Part shown: positions 27,632 through 36,482 of the stretch, piece after piece
Layout: every line of letters starts with the position of its first letter
How positions within the stretch are numbered: position 1 is the stretch's first letter
NCBI RefSeq assembly: GCF_002251085.2
Contig: NZ_NOJZ02000001.1
Span: forward strand, 310,001-374,000
DNA: 64,000 bases
Direction of reading: 5' to 3'
From: Romboutsia maritimum
GTDB taxonomy: Bacteria; Bacillota; Clostridia; Peptostreptococcales; Peptostreptococcaceae
Notes under the pieces: model-generated
What the model was told of the DNA's origin: nothing
Database searches by the model: none
The model's input: only the letters and a program-made list of their open reading frames with translations
Made by a program: the position numbers and the translations under genes

Positions 27632-27895
27632 CTATATATTAAATTCGTCTAAGTTAAGTTCAGAGCCTATATTTACTATTATAGTATCACAGCCTATTTT
27701 TAATATATCATTCCAAAAAATAACTTGTTCTTCTCCTCCTCTTGAGAAAAATGATTTTCCTCCATCTCCAAATATTGTAAAGGATACTATCTTACCTTCA
27801 TTTATATCCATATCTATATCTGTTATAAATCCCATTCTCTTACCATTTTTAACATTTATAACTTCTTTATCCATTATATCAGAAACTCTAATCAT
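27632..27895 (-). CDS. YlmC/YmxH family PRC-barrel protein
   Basis: The 87-residue protein begins MIRVSDIMDKEVINVKNGKR followed by MGFITDIDMD, the typical start of YlmC/YmxH proteins, which fold as a small PRC-like barrel. These are conserved in endospore formers and often appear beside sporulation genes. The function is unknown. An AGGAGG-type site precedes the start, and it is 24 bases from nrdR. Confidence 0.85.
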   Translation of the reverse strand: MIRVSDIMDKEVINVKNGKRMGFITDIDMDINEGKIVSFTIFGDGGKSFFSRGGEEQVIFWNDILKIGCDTIIVNIGSELNLDEFNI

Positions 27896-27937
27896 ATTAT
27901 AATCTCCCTCCTCTTAAAAATAAATATGTACTTGCTT

Positions 27938-27967
27938 AAAAAAAAATAACCTATATAGGTCATTTTT
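27938..27967 (-). terminator. Terminator of the GGDEF/HD-GYP gene
   Basis: AAAAATGACCTATATAGGTTATTTTT on the minus strand is a stem centred on ACCTATATAGGT, followed by a T run, right at the stop of the upstream gene. Confidence 0.75.
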
Positions 27968-29633
27968 AAAATTTATCTTTGTAAATTTCTAGCATATTCG
28001 TAAATTCTTCAACTAGTTTTGGATCAAATTGAGTTCCTGCATTGATTTTTAATTCTTCTATAGCTTCATTATGACTTTTTCTTGAATTATATGGTCTATT
28101 AGATGTCATAGCGTCAAAGCTATCAGCTATAGTAAGCATTCTTGCTAAATAAGGTATTTCTTTTCCTTTTAATTTATCTGGATATCCATTTCCATCATAT
28201 CTTTCATGGTGGTGTTTTACTAATGATATAAATGGATCAAATTGTTTTATGTTTTGGATTAAATCAACACCATACTGAGAATGATTTCTCAATATGCTAA
28301 ATTCTCGATCTGTTAATTTATCCTTTTTATTTAATACGCCTTCTGGTATATCCACTTTTCCTATATCATGTAAATATGCAGCTATCCTAAGTTTAATTTC
28401 TTCATCTTCTTTTAAATTTAGATGTTTCGCAAAATATTTACTATAATTAACTACTCTTTCAGTGTGACCATAAGTATATTTATCTTTTAAATTTATCATG
28501 CTTATAAAAGCTTTAATCGATCTAACCGTTTTATCTTCAATCATTATATTTGCACACAAATCATCTAGTACATTATGATATGTTTCAACTCTATTTTTAT
28601 TAAATGATTTTGCTCTATATAACGCATCATCTGCTATTTTTATAAGTTGATGTTTACTTTTAGCTCTATTTGGATAAGAAGAAACACCTATGGATATGGT
28701 TACATTTTTATTAGGCTGTTTATCTTGACCCTCAAAATTAGTATTTTCTACTGCTTTTCGTATTCTTTCTCCAATTTTTATGGCATCTTCTTCCGTTGTA
28801 TTAGGCAATACTGCTGCAAACTCTTCTCCACCGTATCTCGCTACTATATCATTTTCTCTAATATTACTTTTTAATATAATACCCATTTTTTGTAAAAGTC
28901 GATCTCCTGCTTGATGACCATTTATATCATTATAGTTTTTAAAAAAATCAATATCCATAAATAATAATGATACTGATTTTTTATAATCAATCGAATATTC
29001 TATTGACTTATCAAGATATTCTTGAAAATACCTATGATTATATAAATTTGTTAATTCATCTACATTAACTAACTCACTTAATTCTTTACTATATTCTTTT
29101 TCTATATTAACATACATACCTAGTATATAAGACGTTACTACTATAGTGCTCATAAGTACTAAATCTCTTTCAAAATACAAACTCAATATATTTTCATTTG
29201 AAATTACTAATACATCAATGCTTATTATTATTAATCCTGAAGCTACTGAAATTATTAAACTAGGTATACTGCCAAACTGAATTGCACCTATTAATATTAT
29301 AAATATACATATGAACTTATATGCACTTTGATATAATCCTGTACCACTTAAAACTGTTATAAAAATCATTAAAAGTAAAACTATTTCAAAAACATAACTT
29401 TGCTTGAACTTTTTATCTTCAGTGTGTCTTGTAAATTTAGATATCCATATAAAATACAATGTCATAAAAGCCAAAATTACAATTGAATATATCATTAATA
29501 GATATACATTAATAGACTTTTCAATATCAACAGAACTTATAAGAGCTAATACCCCCAATAGCATATATATAACTTTTAAAACAATTAATATTTCAAATAT
29601 TCTTTGGCTTCTTTTTTTTTCTGATCTATTCAT
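27966..29633 (-). CDS. Membrane GGDEF and HD-GYP c-di-GMP enzyme
   Basis: The 555-residue protein has about six N-terminal membrane spans (20-175). A GGDEF domain (about 185-345) carries the intact active-site motif GGEEF in ARYGGEEFAAVLPN. A C-terminal HD-GYP phosphodiesterase domain has LHDIGKVDIPE and HHERYDGNGYP. It could both make and break c-di-GMP, so its net role is unclear; the receptor part may sense the membrane or a small ligand. It is followed by a terminator, so it forms its own unit. Confidence 0.93.
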   Translation of the reverse strand: MNRSEKKRSQRIFEILIVLKVIYMLLGVLALISSVDIEKSINVYLLMIYSIVILAFMTLYFIWISKFTRHTEDKKFKQSYVFEIVLLLMIFITVLSGTGLYQSAYKFICIFIILIGAIQFGSIPSLIISVASGLIIISIDVLVISNENILSLYFERDLVLMSTIVVTSYILGMYVNIEKEYSKELSELVNVDELTNLYNHRYFQEYLDKSIEYSIDYKKSVSLLFMDIDFFKNYNDINGHQAGDRLLQKMGIILKSNIRENDIVARYGGEEFAAVLPNTTEEDAIKIGERIRKAVENTNFEGQDKQPNKNVTISIGVSSYPNRAKSKHQLIKIADDALYRAKSFNKNRVETYHNVLDDLCANIMIEDKTVRSIKAFISMINLKDKYTYGHTERVVNYSKYFAKHLNLKEDEEIKLRIAAYLHDIGKVDIPEGVLNKKDKLTDREFSILRNHSQYGVDLIQNIKQFDPFISLVKHHHERYDGNGYPDKLKGKEIPYLARMLTIADSFDAMTSNRPYNSRKSHNEAIEELKINAGTQFDPKLVEEFTNMLEIYKDKF

Positions 29634-29666
29634 GTTATTTCACCTAACAGATAAACTTTTTAAATT

Positions 29667-29699
29667 AATAAACCACAAGGAAAATCCTCATGGTCTATT
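29667..29699 (-). terminator. Terminator of the agr-like operon
   Basis: An imperfect stem AATAGACCATGAGG/CCTTGTGGTTTATT follows the agrD stop after six bases. The downstream T tract is weak. Confidence 0.6.
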
Positions 29700-29704
29700 A
29701 ATTA

Positions 29705-29824
29705 TTAATCTTCTCTTAATGATTCTGGAACCTCTGGTTCATAGAAAAGACACATACATAAAGTTGCTGCTTCTCCTGCAACCTTTTTAGTTGCATTAAA
29801 TAGAGTATTAATTAAAAAATCCAT
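29705..29824 (-). CDS. agrD: AgrD-like cyclic-lactone autoinducer peptide precursor
   Basis: This 39-residue ORF begins MDFLINTLFNATKKVAGEAA, an amphipathic leader, then has the core TLCMCLFY and the acidic tail EPEVPESLRED. The tail matches the conserved recognition part of AgrD peptides (in Staphylococcus DEVEVPKEL). A strong AAGGGGG site precedes the ATG. Two cysteines are present (Cys23 and Cys25). Alignment to the S. aureus tail puts Cys23 at the thiolactone position, giving a five-residue ring CMCLF; Cys25 would give a shorter or shifted ring. AgrB, encoded upstream, should cleave and cyclise it. No agrC or agrA follows, so the receptor is unknown. Confidence 0.9.
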   Translation of the reverse strand: MDFLINTLFNATKKVAGEAATLCMCLFYEPEVPESLRED

Positions 29825-29873
29825 TAGTGATCCCCCTTATTTCTTTTGTTATCAAATTTTAGCTTCATATATA

Positions 29874-30524
29874 TTACAACTTAGATATATCTAAGATGTT
29901 ATCAATTTTTTCTACAAACATTTTTCCTATTACACTTAAAGCAAATGTTTGCATGAAAATTCCCAATACCACCGACATTATTATAGACTTTATAAAATAA
30001 ATATTTTTCAAAAAATAAAAAACATATAATAAAATTATAACAAGTATATAGATATTCATTAACTTAAAAGATTTCTTTCTCAACTTTTTTCTTTTATTTT
30101 CATTTTTTAAAGGTTTTTCTTTACATCCAATTGGACATCTTTTATATATTATAAAATATTCTAAAGTTATTAGAATCATGATAATCATTAAAAATATAAA
30201 TTTATCAGATTTTTGTATTATTATATCTCCTATAAAAGTTAACAATATAACCATCATTAACCCTATAATTGTACATCTATTTGGACTACTTGCATGAACT
30301 CCACCTGAATACCTTTTTAGCAGACCACAACATATAGTTATAATCAATACTTCTTTGAGTCTTCCTATAATAATACCTACGAATATAGTTATTATTGCTG
30401 TAAAAATAGTATGTATTATTACAAACATTCCGTATTTTAAAATGTTTATGTCTTCTTCTGATTTTTCTAATCTATTACCTATCTTTATAGATAAATTTGA
30501 TGCAATTTCTTCTACTTTACTCAT
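29874..30524 (-). CDS. agrB: AgrB-like autoinducer-processing protease
   Basis: The 216-residue membrane protein has about five or six spans. The catalytic pair is His77 and Cys84 in RYSGGVHASSPNRCTII, at the same positions as in the S. aureus enzyme. It cuts AgrD before its acidic tail and forms the thiolactone ring. The start, with AGGGGTAGGG close in front, overlaps the upstream membrane-protein gene by 8 bases, and agrD begins about 50 bases downstream. All three genes form one transcript. Confidence 0.95.
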   Translation of the reverse strand: MSKVEEIASNLSIKIGNRLEKSEEDINILKYGMFVIIHTIFTAIITIFVGIIIGRLKEVLIITICCGLLKRYSGGVHASSPNRCTIIGLMMVILLTFIGDIIIQKSDKFIFLMIIMILITLEYFIIYKRCPIGCKEKPLKNENKRKKLRKKSFKLMNIYILVIILLYVFYFLKNIYFIKSIIMSVVLGIFMQTFALSVIGKMFVEKIDNILDISKL

Positions 30525-30990
30525 CCCTACCCCTTGAATTGACTTTATTATTAAAAAATTTTATTATAAATGCTATTCCTAAAAAAATTAATAATGATGG
30601 AATACTTGAAATTGCACTTATAAAATTTGATCGATTAACTAATACGTTTAAATTTATTTTAAATATATTTATTGCTATAAACATATATATTGTCTCACTT
30701 AACAACAATGCTATAAATAATTCAAATGTTATTATAACTGATTGAATTATTTTATTTCCTGATAAATAAGTAAATATTAATACTTCAATCATAATAGAAA
30801 TTATTGTATGTACACCAAAAGTAATAGGCAGCAATCTTACAAAAGAAATTATCAATGTCATTAACATACCCATTTGTAGAATTTTATTTTTGCTCATATT
30901 TGCTTCTAATAACATATTTCCTAAAAATATAAATAAAATAGACTCTGGCAAACTTCTAACTAATGTATATATAACTGATGACTTTAACAT
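30517..30990 (-). CDS. Kinase-less AgrC-sensor-like membrane protein
   Basis: The protein of about 157 residues is nearly all membrane (about five spans) with a short basic end. It resembles the N-terminal sensor part of AgrC-type GHKL kinases but has no kinase domain. I chose the ATG at 30990, which has AAGGAG 8 bases in front, over the longer reading from 31038. It is the first gene of the agr-like operon and overlaps agrB. It could be a receptor decoy, a processing or export helper, or a degenerated kinase. Identity with a named family is not established. Confidence 0.6.
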   Translation of the reverse strand: MLKSSVIYTLVRSLPESILFIFLGNMLLEANMSKNKILQMGMLMTLIISFVRLLPITFGVHTIISIMIEVLIFTYLSGNKIIQSVIITFELFIALLLSETIYMFIAINIFKINLNVLVNRSNFISAISSIPSLLIFLGIAFIIKFFNNKVNSRGRDE

Positions 30991-31023
30991 TATTATTCTC
31001 CTTTTAGTTTTGTTGTCTTGTAT

Positions 31024-31052
31024 ATTATAACATTTCAAAAGTTTTTTTTCAA
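31024..31052 (-). promoter_or_regulatory. Sigma-A promoter of the agr-like operon
   Basis: On the minus strand TTGAAA (31047-31052), 17 bases, TATAAT (31024-31029). The expected start of transcription is about 25 bases before the first start codon at 30990. Confidence 0.75.
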
Positions 31053-31110
31053 ATTATTCCATTTGATGACATTCTTTTTTCTTACTTATTTTTAATATAA
31101 TTTTTTCAAC

Positions 31111-31148
31111 AAAAAAATCGTTGAAAAATTATTTATCAACGATTTTTT
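31111..31148 (-). terminator. Terminator of sigG
   Basis: AAATCGTTGA and TCAACGATTT arms lie 14 bases after the sigG stop, followed by TTTTTTT on the minus strand. Confidence 0.85.
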
Positions 31149-31161
31149 AATAATATTATTT

Positions 31162-31935
31162 TTATATATATTTTCTCATATTTTTCAATGCATTTTTTTC
31201 TATCCTCGACACTTGAGCTTGAGATATTCCTATTTCATCTGCAACTTCTATTTGAGTTCTTCCTTTGTAAAATCTTAAATCTAACACTAATTTTTCTCTG
31301 TTATTTAATTTTTTTATCGCTTCTTTTAATGCTATCTCTTGTAACCAATTTTCATCTGTATCTTTTTTATCTTGTACTTGATCCATTACAAATATAGCGT
31401 CTCCATTATCCTGATATACTGGATCAAATAGTGATATTGGATCTTGAATTGCATCTAGTGCCATTACTACTGATTCTACTTCTAGTTCCAACTCTTTAGC
31501 TATTTCTGATACTGTAGGTTCCTTAGAGTTCAATCTCACTAATCTCTCTCTAACTTGTAGTGCTTTATATGCTATGTCTTTTAATGATCTACTAACTCTT
31601 ATAGGATTATTGTCTCTTAAATATCTTCTTATTTCACCTATAATCATAGGAACTGCGTAAGTTGAAAATCTTACATTTTGGCTTAAATCAAAATTATCAA
31701 TAGCCTTTATAAGCCCTATACAACCTATTTGAAACAAGTCGTCTATATTTTCTCCTCTGTTATTAAACTTTTGTATTACACTTAAAACTAATCTTAAGTT
31801 TCCTCTAACAAATCGTTGTCTAGCTTCTTCATCTCCAGCTTTTATCTTAACAAGAAGCTCTGTCATTTGATTATTTTTAAGAACTGGAAGCTCAGATGTA
31901 TTAACACCACAGATTTCAACTTTATTAATTTGCAT
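31162..31935 (-). CDS. sigG: Forespore sigma factor SigG
   Basis: The 257-residue protein carries the N-terminal EICGVNTSELPVLK segment characteristic of sigma-G. Region 2 is RFSTYAVPMIIGEIRRYLRD (about residues 95-114), and region 4.2 has EVADEIGISQAQVSRIEKNALK. Sigma-G directs late forespore transcription (SASPs, germination genes). It lies 88 bases downstream of sigE, a classic spore-former arrangement (spoIIGA-sigE-sigG). A sigma-F/G promoter probably lies in the gap (GTATA-like box) but cannot be placed with confidence. Confidence 0.97.
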   Translation of the reverse strand: MQINKVEICGVNTSELPVLKNNQMTELLVKIKAGDEEARQRFVRGNLRLVLSVIQKFNNRGENIDDLFQIGCIGLIKAIDNFDLSQNVRFSTYAVPMIIGEIRRYLRDNNPIRVSRSLKDIAYKALQVRERLVRLNSKEPTVSEIAKELELEVESVVMALDAIQDPISLFDPVYQDNGDAIFVMDQVQDKKDTDENWLQEIALKEAIKKLNNREKLVLDLRFYKGRTQIEVADEIGISQAQVSRIEKNALKNMRKYI

Positions 31936-32023
31936 ACATTTCAGTCCTCTCTTAAAAGTATTATCTATATGAAATTATTTACACATCATATATTTTTATA
32001 CTTTTAAGATGAATTTATTTATA

Positions 32024-32758
32024 TTATACAAATTTCTTCATTTCTTTTTTTAATCTCGAAATTATTTTTTTTTCGAGTCTAGATATGTAGGATTGAGATA
32101 TTCCAAGCATGTTAGCAACTTCCTTTTGTGTTCTCTCATTTCCTTTATTGGTTAATCCAAATCTTAATTCCATAATTTGCTTTTCTCTCTCAGATAATCT
32201 ATCTAATGCCATCACTAATAAATCTCTATCTATTTCTTCTTCAATAATTTTGTATATTTCATCATTTTCAGTTCCTAAAACATCAGATAGTAATAATTCA
32301 TTTCCATCTAAATCTATATTTAATGGTTCATCAAATGAAACTTCTATTTTCTTCTTATTATTTTTTCTAAGGTACATTAATATTTCATTTTCTATACATC
32401 TAGAAGCATACGTAGCTAATTTTATATTTTTATTTAATTTAAATGTATTTACAGCTTTTATAAGTCCTATTGTACCTATTGAAATTAAGTCTTCTACATC
32501 TATACCTGTATTTTCAAATTTTCTAGATATATATACTACTAGCCTTAAATTTCTTTCTATAAGTATAGGTTTTACACTTTCATCATTTTCTAACTTTTGT
32601 AATAATTCATTTTCTTCTTTTGATTTTAAAGGAGGCGGCAGTATATTAACTCCTCCCATATAATAAATTCCTTTTGATTTTATGATGCCTAACTTAATTC
32701 CTAGCGAAACAATGAAGTTAATTAATCTTACTTTCATTTTTAATAACAGTGACTTCAA
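32024..32758 (-). CDS. sigE: Mother-cell sigma factor pro-SigE
   Basis: The 244-residue protein has an N-terminal pro-sequence: membrane-associating hydrophobic/basic residues 1-30 followed by [16 protein letters not shown], which matches the B. subtilis cleavage region (YYIGG-x-ALPPPL). SpoIIGA cleaves it in this area, freeing active sigma-E. Regions 2.3-2.4 ([19 protein letters not shown]) and 4.2 ([13 protein letters not shown]) are intact. The start is TTG at 32758, with GGGGG about 9 and AGAGG about 3 bases before it; the ATG seven codons later has no ribosome site. It lies 29 bases after spoIIGA. Confidence 0.97.
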   Translation of the reverse strand: MKSLLLKMKVRLINFIVSLGIKLGIIKSKGIYYMGGVNILPPPLKSKEENELLQKLENDESVKPILIERNLRLVVYISRKFENTGIDVEDLISIGTIGLIKAVNTFKLNKNIKLATYASRCIENEILMYLRKNNKKKIEVSFDEPLNIDLDGNELLLSDVLGTENDEIYKIIEEEIDRDLLVMALDRLSEREKQIMELRFGLTNKGNERTQKEVANMLGISQSYISRLEKKIISRLKKEMKKFV

Positions 32759-32787
32759 TATCCTCTACCCCCTTAGTTTTTAACTAT

Positions 32788-33630
32788 CTAAGCTTCTGAT
32801 AATATCGTTGGATTTAATATAGCTTTGTAATCTTCATCATTAAAATTAGTAATTCCTAAAACTATATTTCCTATTTTTCTATTGTCAATTTCTACATAGT
32901 CCGCTTTTAATCCTAATATCATGCTTGTTTTATTGCTACCTGCATGTCTATATGGTATTACTCTTACTCTAGTTGAAATTTCATCATCTAAAGTATTTAT
33001 TATTTCATCTGCTTTTTTTGCATCTATAAAGTTATTTTCATAGTTTAAATTTATATTTGGTATAATATCCTTTAAAATACTTGCTTTTATTATGATAATA
33101 TCACTTTTACTTATTGGATCTTTTAAAAGATTCCCACTATCTAACAATGCCTTGCAAGTATAACTATGATTTAACAAACTTATTGTTATTGTTTTTGTAA
33201 ATTCTTTTATGTATTTAATCATTTTTATATCTTTGTATATATACTTCAATAATTCACAACTTAAGTATGCACAAATTATAATGAACGAAATTTTCATGTG
33301 GTCTATACCTGTAAAATAAATTACAAAATACGTACTTCCAGATATAAATATGTTAGCTAATAAAAAAACTAATAATGTGCGCGTATATTCTTTTTTACTT
33401 TTATAACTAAAAGAGACTAGAGTTATTAGAATTATAATAATTATTTTTAGCGGTATAGTAAATAATATATGTAGAGATGGATAAAGATAGGCAACAGAAT
33501 ATATAGCACCTAAGCTTGCACCCATCCATTTTTTTTTCACATTATTATTTTCCTTAATAAGAATAGAAGTACAACTTATAATAATATAATTTATTAATAG
33601 GTTTTCTATAATGTAATACTCAATATACAT
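32788..33630 (-). CDS. spoIIGA: Sigma-E processing peptidase SpoIIGA
   Basis: The 280-residue protein has five N-terminal membrane spans and a cytoplasmic aspartic-protease domain. The catalytic Asp164 is in LLDSGNLLKDP, the D-S-G motif found in this family. SpoIIGA, switched on by the forespore signal SpoIIR, cleaves pro-sigma-E encoded next. GGGGGGAG precedes the ATG. Its promoter has a 22-base spacer and a Spo0A-like box (33661-33708), as in the Bacillus spoIIG operon. Confidence 0.95.
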   Translation of the reverse strand: MYIEYYIIENLLINYIIISCTSILIKENNNVKKKWMGASLGAIYSVAYLYPSLHILFTIPLKIIIIILITLVSFSYKSKKEYTRTLLVFLLANIFISGSTYFVIYFTGIDHMKISFIIICAYLSCELLKYIYKDIKMIKYIKEFTKTITISLLNHSYTCKALLDSGNLLKDPISKSDIIIIKASILKDIIPNINLNYENNFIDAKKADEIINTLDDEISTRVRVIPYRHAGSNKTSMILGLKADYVEIDNRKIGNIVLGITNFNDEDYKAILNPTILSEA

Positions 33631-33660
33631 TACATACTCCCCCCTTTGAACCTTTAATAT

Positions 33661-33708
33661 ATTATAAGTTAGAAGGGTTAAATTTTTATGTCATTTTTAA
33701 AGGTCGAA
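33661..33708 (-). promoter_or_regulatory. spoIIG promoter with 22-bp spacer and Spo0A box
   Basis: On the minus strand ATGACA (33689-33694) and TATAAT (33661-33666) are separated by 22 bases. A TTCGACC box, one mismatch from the Spo0A box TTCGACA, lies at 33702-33708 just upstream of the -35. B. subtilis spoIIG has the same unusual 22-bp spacing and Spo0A-dependent activation by sigma-A polymerase. Confidence 0.75.
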
Positions 33709-34049
33709 TTGCATTTAATTTATTATTAAAAATAACAAAAAAAGAAAGTATTCATCTTTCTTCTCATCACAAAAACATTCTGTTTTTTTAACTAAACTTG
33801 TTCAAATCTAGATATACACTTAGTTTTTACTTAATTCCTGATAAACTAAATATTTTTATTTAAGTGTATTTAAGAAGTTTCTTTGTAGAATTAACTTGTA
33901 GAATTAGTTTATTAATAGTAATATTTAAGTATATTTTTTACTATTATTCTTATACTTTTTTTAATATAAATGAATATTTAAGCATACTTTTTATTAGTTG
34001 AATTTATTCTTATGCAAAATATAATATTTATATAATTTTTTAAACAATA
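33709..34049. other. Intergenic region between spoIIG and ftsZ
   Basis: This AT-rich stretch has short, imperfect repeats (ATATTTAAGTATA at about 33930 and ATATTTAAGCATA near 33973) and a small hairpin at about 33740-33760. I see no gene, RNA or mobile element. It may hold further upstream control sites for spoIIG. Confidence 0.5.
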
Positions 34050-34087
34050 AAAGGACTGCTTCAAAGTATAATTTTGAAACAGTCCTT
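34050..34087 (-). terminator. Terminator of ftsZ
   Basis: AAGGACTGTTTCAAAA and TTTGAAGCAGTCCTT arms on the minus strand are followed by TTTTATTGTTT, after the ftsZ stop. Confidence 0.8.
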
Positions 34088-34098
34088 ATAATAGCAAT

Positions 34099-35244
34099 TT
34101 ATCTTCTTCTTCTTAAAAATGTTGGTATTTCCATATCATCATCTTCTATTATATTATTTCTTTTAGGTTCTTCTTTTGTTATTGCAATCTCTTCTTGAGG
34201 CTGCTCATTTATAGTAGGTCTTATATTATTATTCATAGTAGGTCTAGCATTCATTTTAGGCTTTTCATTTGACTCAAATCCACCTTTTTGTGCTTCATCA
34301 AATCCTGTGGCAATTACAGTTATACTTATTTCATCTCCTAAGTCTTCTCTTATAGATGCACCAAATATAATATTTGCCTCTGGATCACATGATTCCTGAA
34401 CTAAAGTAGATGCCTCATTTATTTCAAACAATCCTAAATTAGAACCACCTGTTATATTAAGTAATACCCCTCTTGCTCCTCTGATTGAAGTTTCAAGGAG
34501 TGGAGATTGAATAGCTTCTTGAGCTGCCTCAATCGCTCTATTTTCTCCTGTAGCATTACCTATACCCATATGCGCTAGTCCTTTTTCTTTCATTATTGAA
34601 GTAACGTCAGCAAAGTCTAAGTTTATAAGGCCTGGAACTGCTATAAGATCTGATATAGATTGTATACCTTGTTTTAACACATTATCTGCTATAGAGAATG
34701 CATCTAACATTGATGTATTTTTTTGAACTATTTGTAATAATCTATCATTTGGTATAGTTATTAATGTGTCTACCTTAGATTTAAGTTCTTCTATACCGTT
34801 TTCTGCATTTTTCATTCTTACTTTACCTTCAAAAACAAATGGTTTAGTAACTACTCCGACTGTAAGTATTCCCATTTCTTTAGCAAGTTGTGCAATTACA
34901 GGCGCTGCACCAGTACCTGTTCCACCACCCATTCCAGCAGTTACAAACACCATATCTGCTCCTTGTAATACTTTAACTATTTCATCTTTACTTTCTTCTG
35001 CAGCTCTCTTTCCTACTTCAGGGTTTGCACCTGCACCTAACCCTCTAGTAAGTTTTTCACCTATTTGAATTTTATATTCAGCTTTAGATGTAAGTAAAGC
35101 TTGCTTATCTGTGTTAACTGCTATAAACTCAACACCTTTAAGTTGCGCTTCAACCATTCTATTAACAGCATTATTTCCGCCGCCGCCTGCGCCTATTACC
35201 TTAATTTGCGCGAAGCCATCTAATTCTACGTCAAAGTTTAGCAT
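34099..35244 (-). CDS. ftsZ: Cell division GTPase FtsZ
   Basis: The 381-residue tubulin-like protein carries the signature [11 protein letters not shown] (about residue 106) and [11 protein letters not shown] near residue 19. Its variable linker ends in the conserved peptide [13 protein letters not shown], which binds partners such as SepF. FtsZ assembles the division ring. The gene stands alone, without ftsA, between the divIB/DUF881 group upstream and the spoIIG operon downstream, and has its own terminator. Confidence 0.98.
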   Translation of the reverse strand: MLNFDVELDGFAQIKVIGAGGGGNNAVNRMVEAQLKGVEFIAVNTDKQALLTSKAEYKIQIGEKLTRGLGAGANPEVGKRAAEESKDEIVKVLQGADMVFVTAGMGGGTGTGAAPVIAQLAKEMGILTVGVVTKPFVFEGKVRMKNAENGIEELKSKVDTLITIPNDRLLQIVQKNTSMLDAFSIADNVLKQGIQSISDLIAVPGLINLDFADVTSIMKEKGLAHMGIGNATGENRAIEAAQEAIQSPLLETSIRGARGVLLNITGGSNLGLFEINEASTLVQESCDPEANIIFGASIREDLGDEISITVIATGFDEAQKGGFESNEKPKMNARPTMNNNIRPTINEQPQEEIAITKEEPKRNNIIEDDDMEIPTFLRRRR

Positions 35245-35348
35245 CTATAAACCTCCTTATTTAATGATCCAAAATAAATTATGTACTAATTATATCATTT
35301 AATTCTTTAATTTTGTTAATATTTAAGTAACTTATTCCACAAAAATAC

Positions 35349-35702
35349 TTATTTTCCTCTTTTTTTATTACCTAGGTTCGCGATAATATGTCTTCTAATT
35401 ATAGATAAATTGTCAAATAATCTCGACCCAAATACTAATATTGCAACATAATAAAGCGGTAATCCTAATCTATCGCCTATATATGTAAGAAATATAGCTA
35501 ATAATGCATTTCCTATAAATCCAGTAATGAAAATTAAATTATCATATTTGCTCTCAAATACTGATCTTATTGCTCCAAAAATAGAGTCCATAGTTGCAAG
35601 TATTGCAACTGACATATAAAGCGAGTAATCTATAGGATATGTAAATGGAATATAATATCCAACAACTACTCCAAGTGCTAATCCTGCTAATATCCATATC
35701 AT
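35349..35702 (-). CDS. sbp: Small basic membrane protein (Sbp, DUF1290)
   Basis: The 117-residue protein has about four membrane spans and the family start WILAGLALGVVVGYYIPFTY, then MDSIFGAIRSVFESKYD. DUF1290/Sbp proteins are conserved in Firmicutes and actinobacteria between DUF881 genes and ftsZ, as here, but have no proven role. An AGGTGAG site precedes the ATG. Confidence 0.88.
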   Translation of the reverse strand: MIWILAGLALGVVVGYYIPFTYPIDYSLYMSVAILATMDSIFGAIRSVFESKYDNLIFITGFIGNALLAIFLTYIGDRLGLPLYYVAILVFGSRLFDNLSIIRRHIIANLGNKKRGK

Positions 35703-35768
35703 AAATGCTCACCTTCTTTATTTTACTTTGAAATACCTATATTGTTCAAGTTTTTTAGCATTTTTTAT

Positions 35769-36470
35769 TTAATTTTTTTCATAAGGATTTATAATTACTT
35801 TATTTTTACTTTCTACATCTATATAAATTCCATATACATCCTTTAATAAATTAGTATACGACTGCGGAGAAATCATTGCTGCCATTAATGTTTCAACATT
35901 TCCCACAGCCTTTATTATAAATGGTTGTCCATAAGTTGTTTCATTAACTGTAATTGTTGCTCCTGAGCATTTTATTTTACTTGTAGATAAAAGTCTTTCT
36001 CCGTTTATGGATATTGCACTTGATCCTGCTTTTTTTAAATCATTTACTACTCTTAATATATCTATATCATGAACTATCAAATCATTTGGTGTCTGAGTTA
36101 TTTCTAATTCTTTATCACTATCTTTTATAGTTACTACAATACCTGGACCTTCAACCTTAGAAAATCCCCCTGAACTTTTAAGATAATCTAATTCTTTTAC
36201 CATTAACTCTTCAACTGATTCATCTGAATTAAAATTTTTTTCATATTCTTTTAATGTTAATTTATATTCTTTAACTTTTTCTTTTAATTGTTCTATTTCT
36301 TTTTTATTTAATTCTATATTTAGATCTATTCTTTTTTTTTCATCTAAAGTTATATATGCTTTAGTATTCCCCAAAGTTTTAAAATATGTTGATATAAGTA
36401 TTCCAACTATAAATGCTCCTAATATTACCATTTTTAATTTTATTTTATTTCTTTTTTGCAATTTTATCAT
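35769..36470 (-). CDS. DUF881 protein (second of a pair)
   Basis: The 233-residue protein has an N-terminal membrane anchor (residues about 12-30), a coiled coil (about 45-90) and a DUF881 domain with VEGPGIVVTIKDSD, DLIVHDIDILRVVNDLKKAGSSAISINGERL and QPFIIKAVGN segments. DUF881 proteins are exported or membrane-tethered proteins of unknown role found next to sbp and divIB. It is a paralogue of the upstream gene at 36483-37190, with the same layout and a gap of 12 bases. Confidence 0.85.
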   Translation of the reverse strand: MIKLQKRNKIKLKMVILGAFIVGILISTYFKTLGNTKAYITLDEKKRIDLNIELNKKEIEQLKEKVKEYKLTLKEYEKNFNSDESVEELMVKELDYLKSSGGFSKVEGPGIVVTIKDSDKELEITQTPNDLIVHDIDILRVVNDLKKAGSSAISINGERLLSTSKIKCSGATITVNETTYGQPFIIKAVGNVETLMAAMISPQSYTNLLKDVYGIYIDVESKNKVIINPYEKN

Positions 36471-36482
36471 CTTAATATCATA

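Noticed and set aside
29705..29824. Random short ORF rather than AgrD
   Set aside because: The strong ribosome site, the EPEVPESL tail, and the position right after agrB make a chance ORF unlikely, so it was kept as agrD.
33709..34049. Possible small RNA or CRISPR-like repeats in the spoIIG-ftsZ spacer
   Set aside because: The repeats are short, imperfect and AT-rich. No unit of regular length or promoter-terminator pair was found. No CRISPR array, tRNA, rRNA or insertion sequence was seen anywhere in the window.
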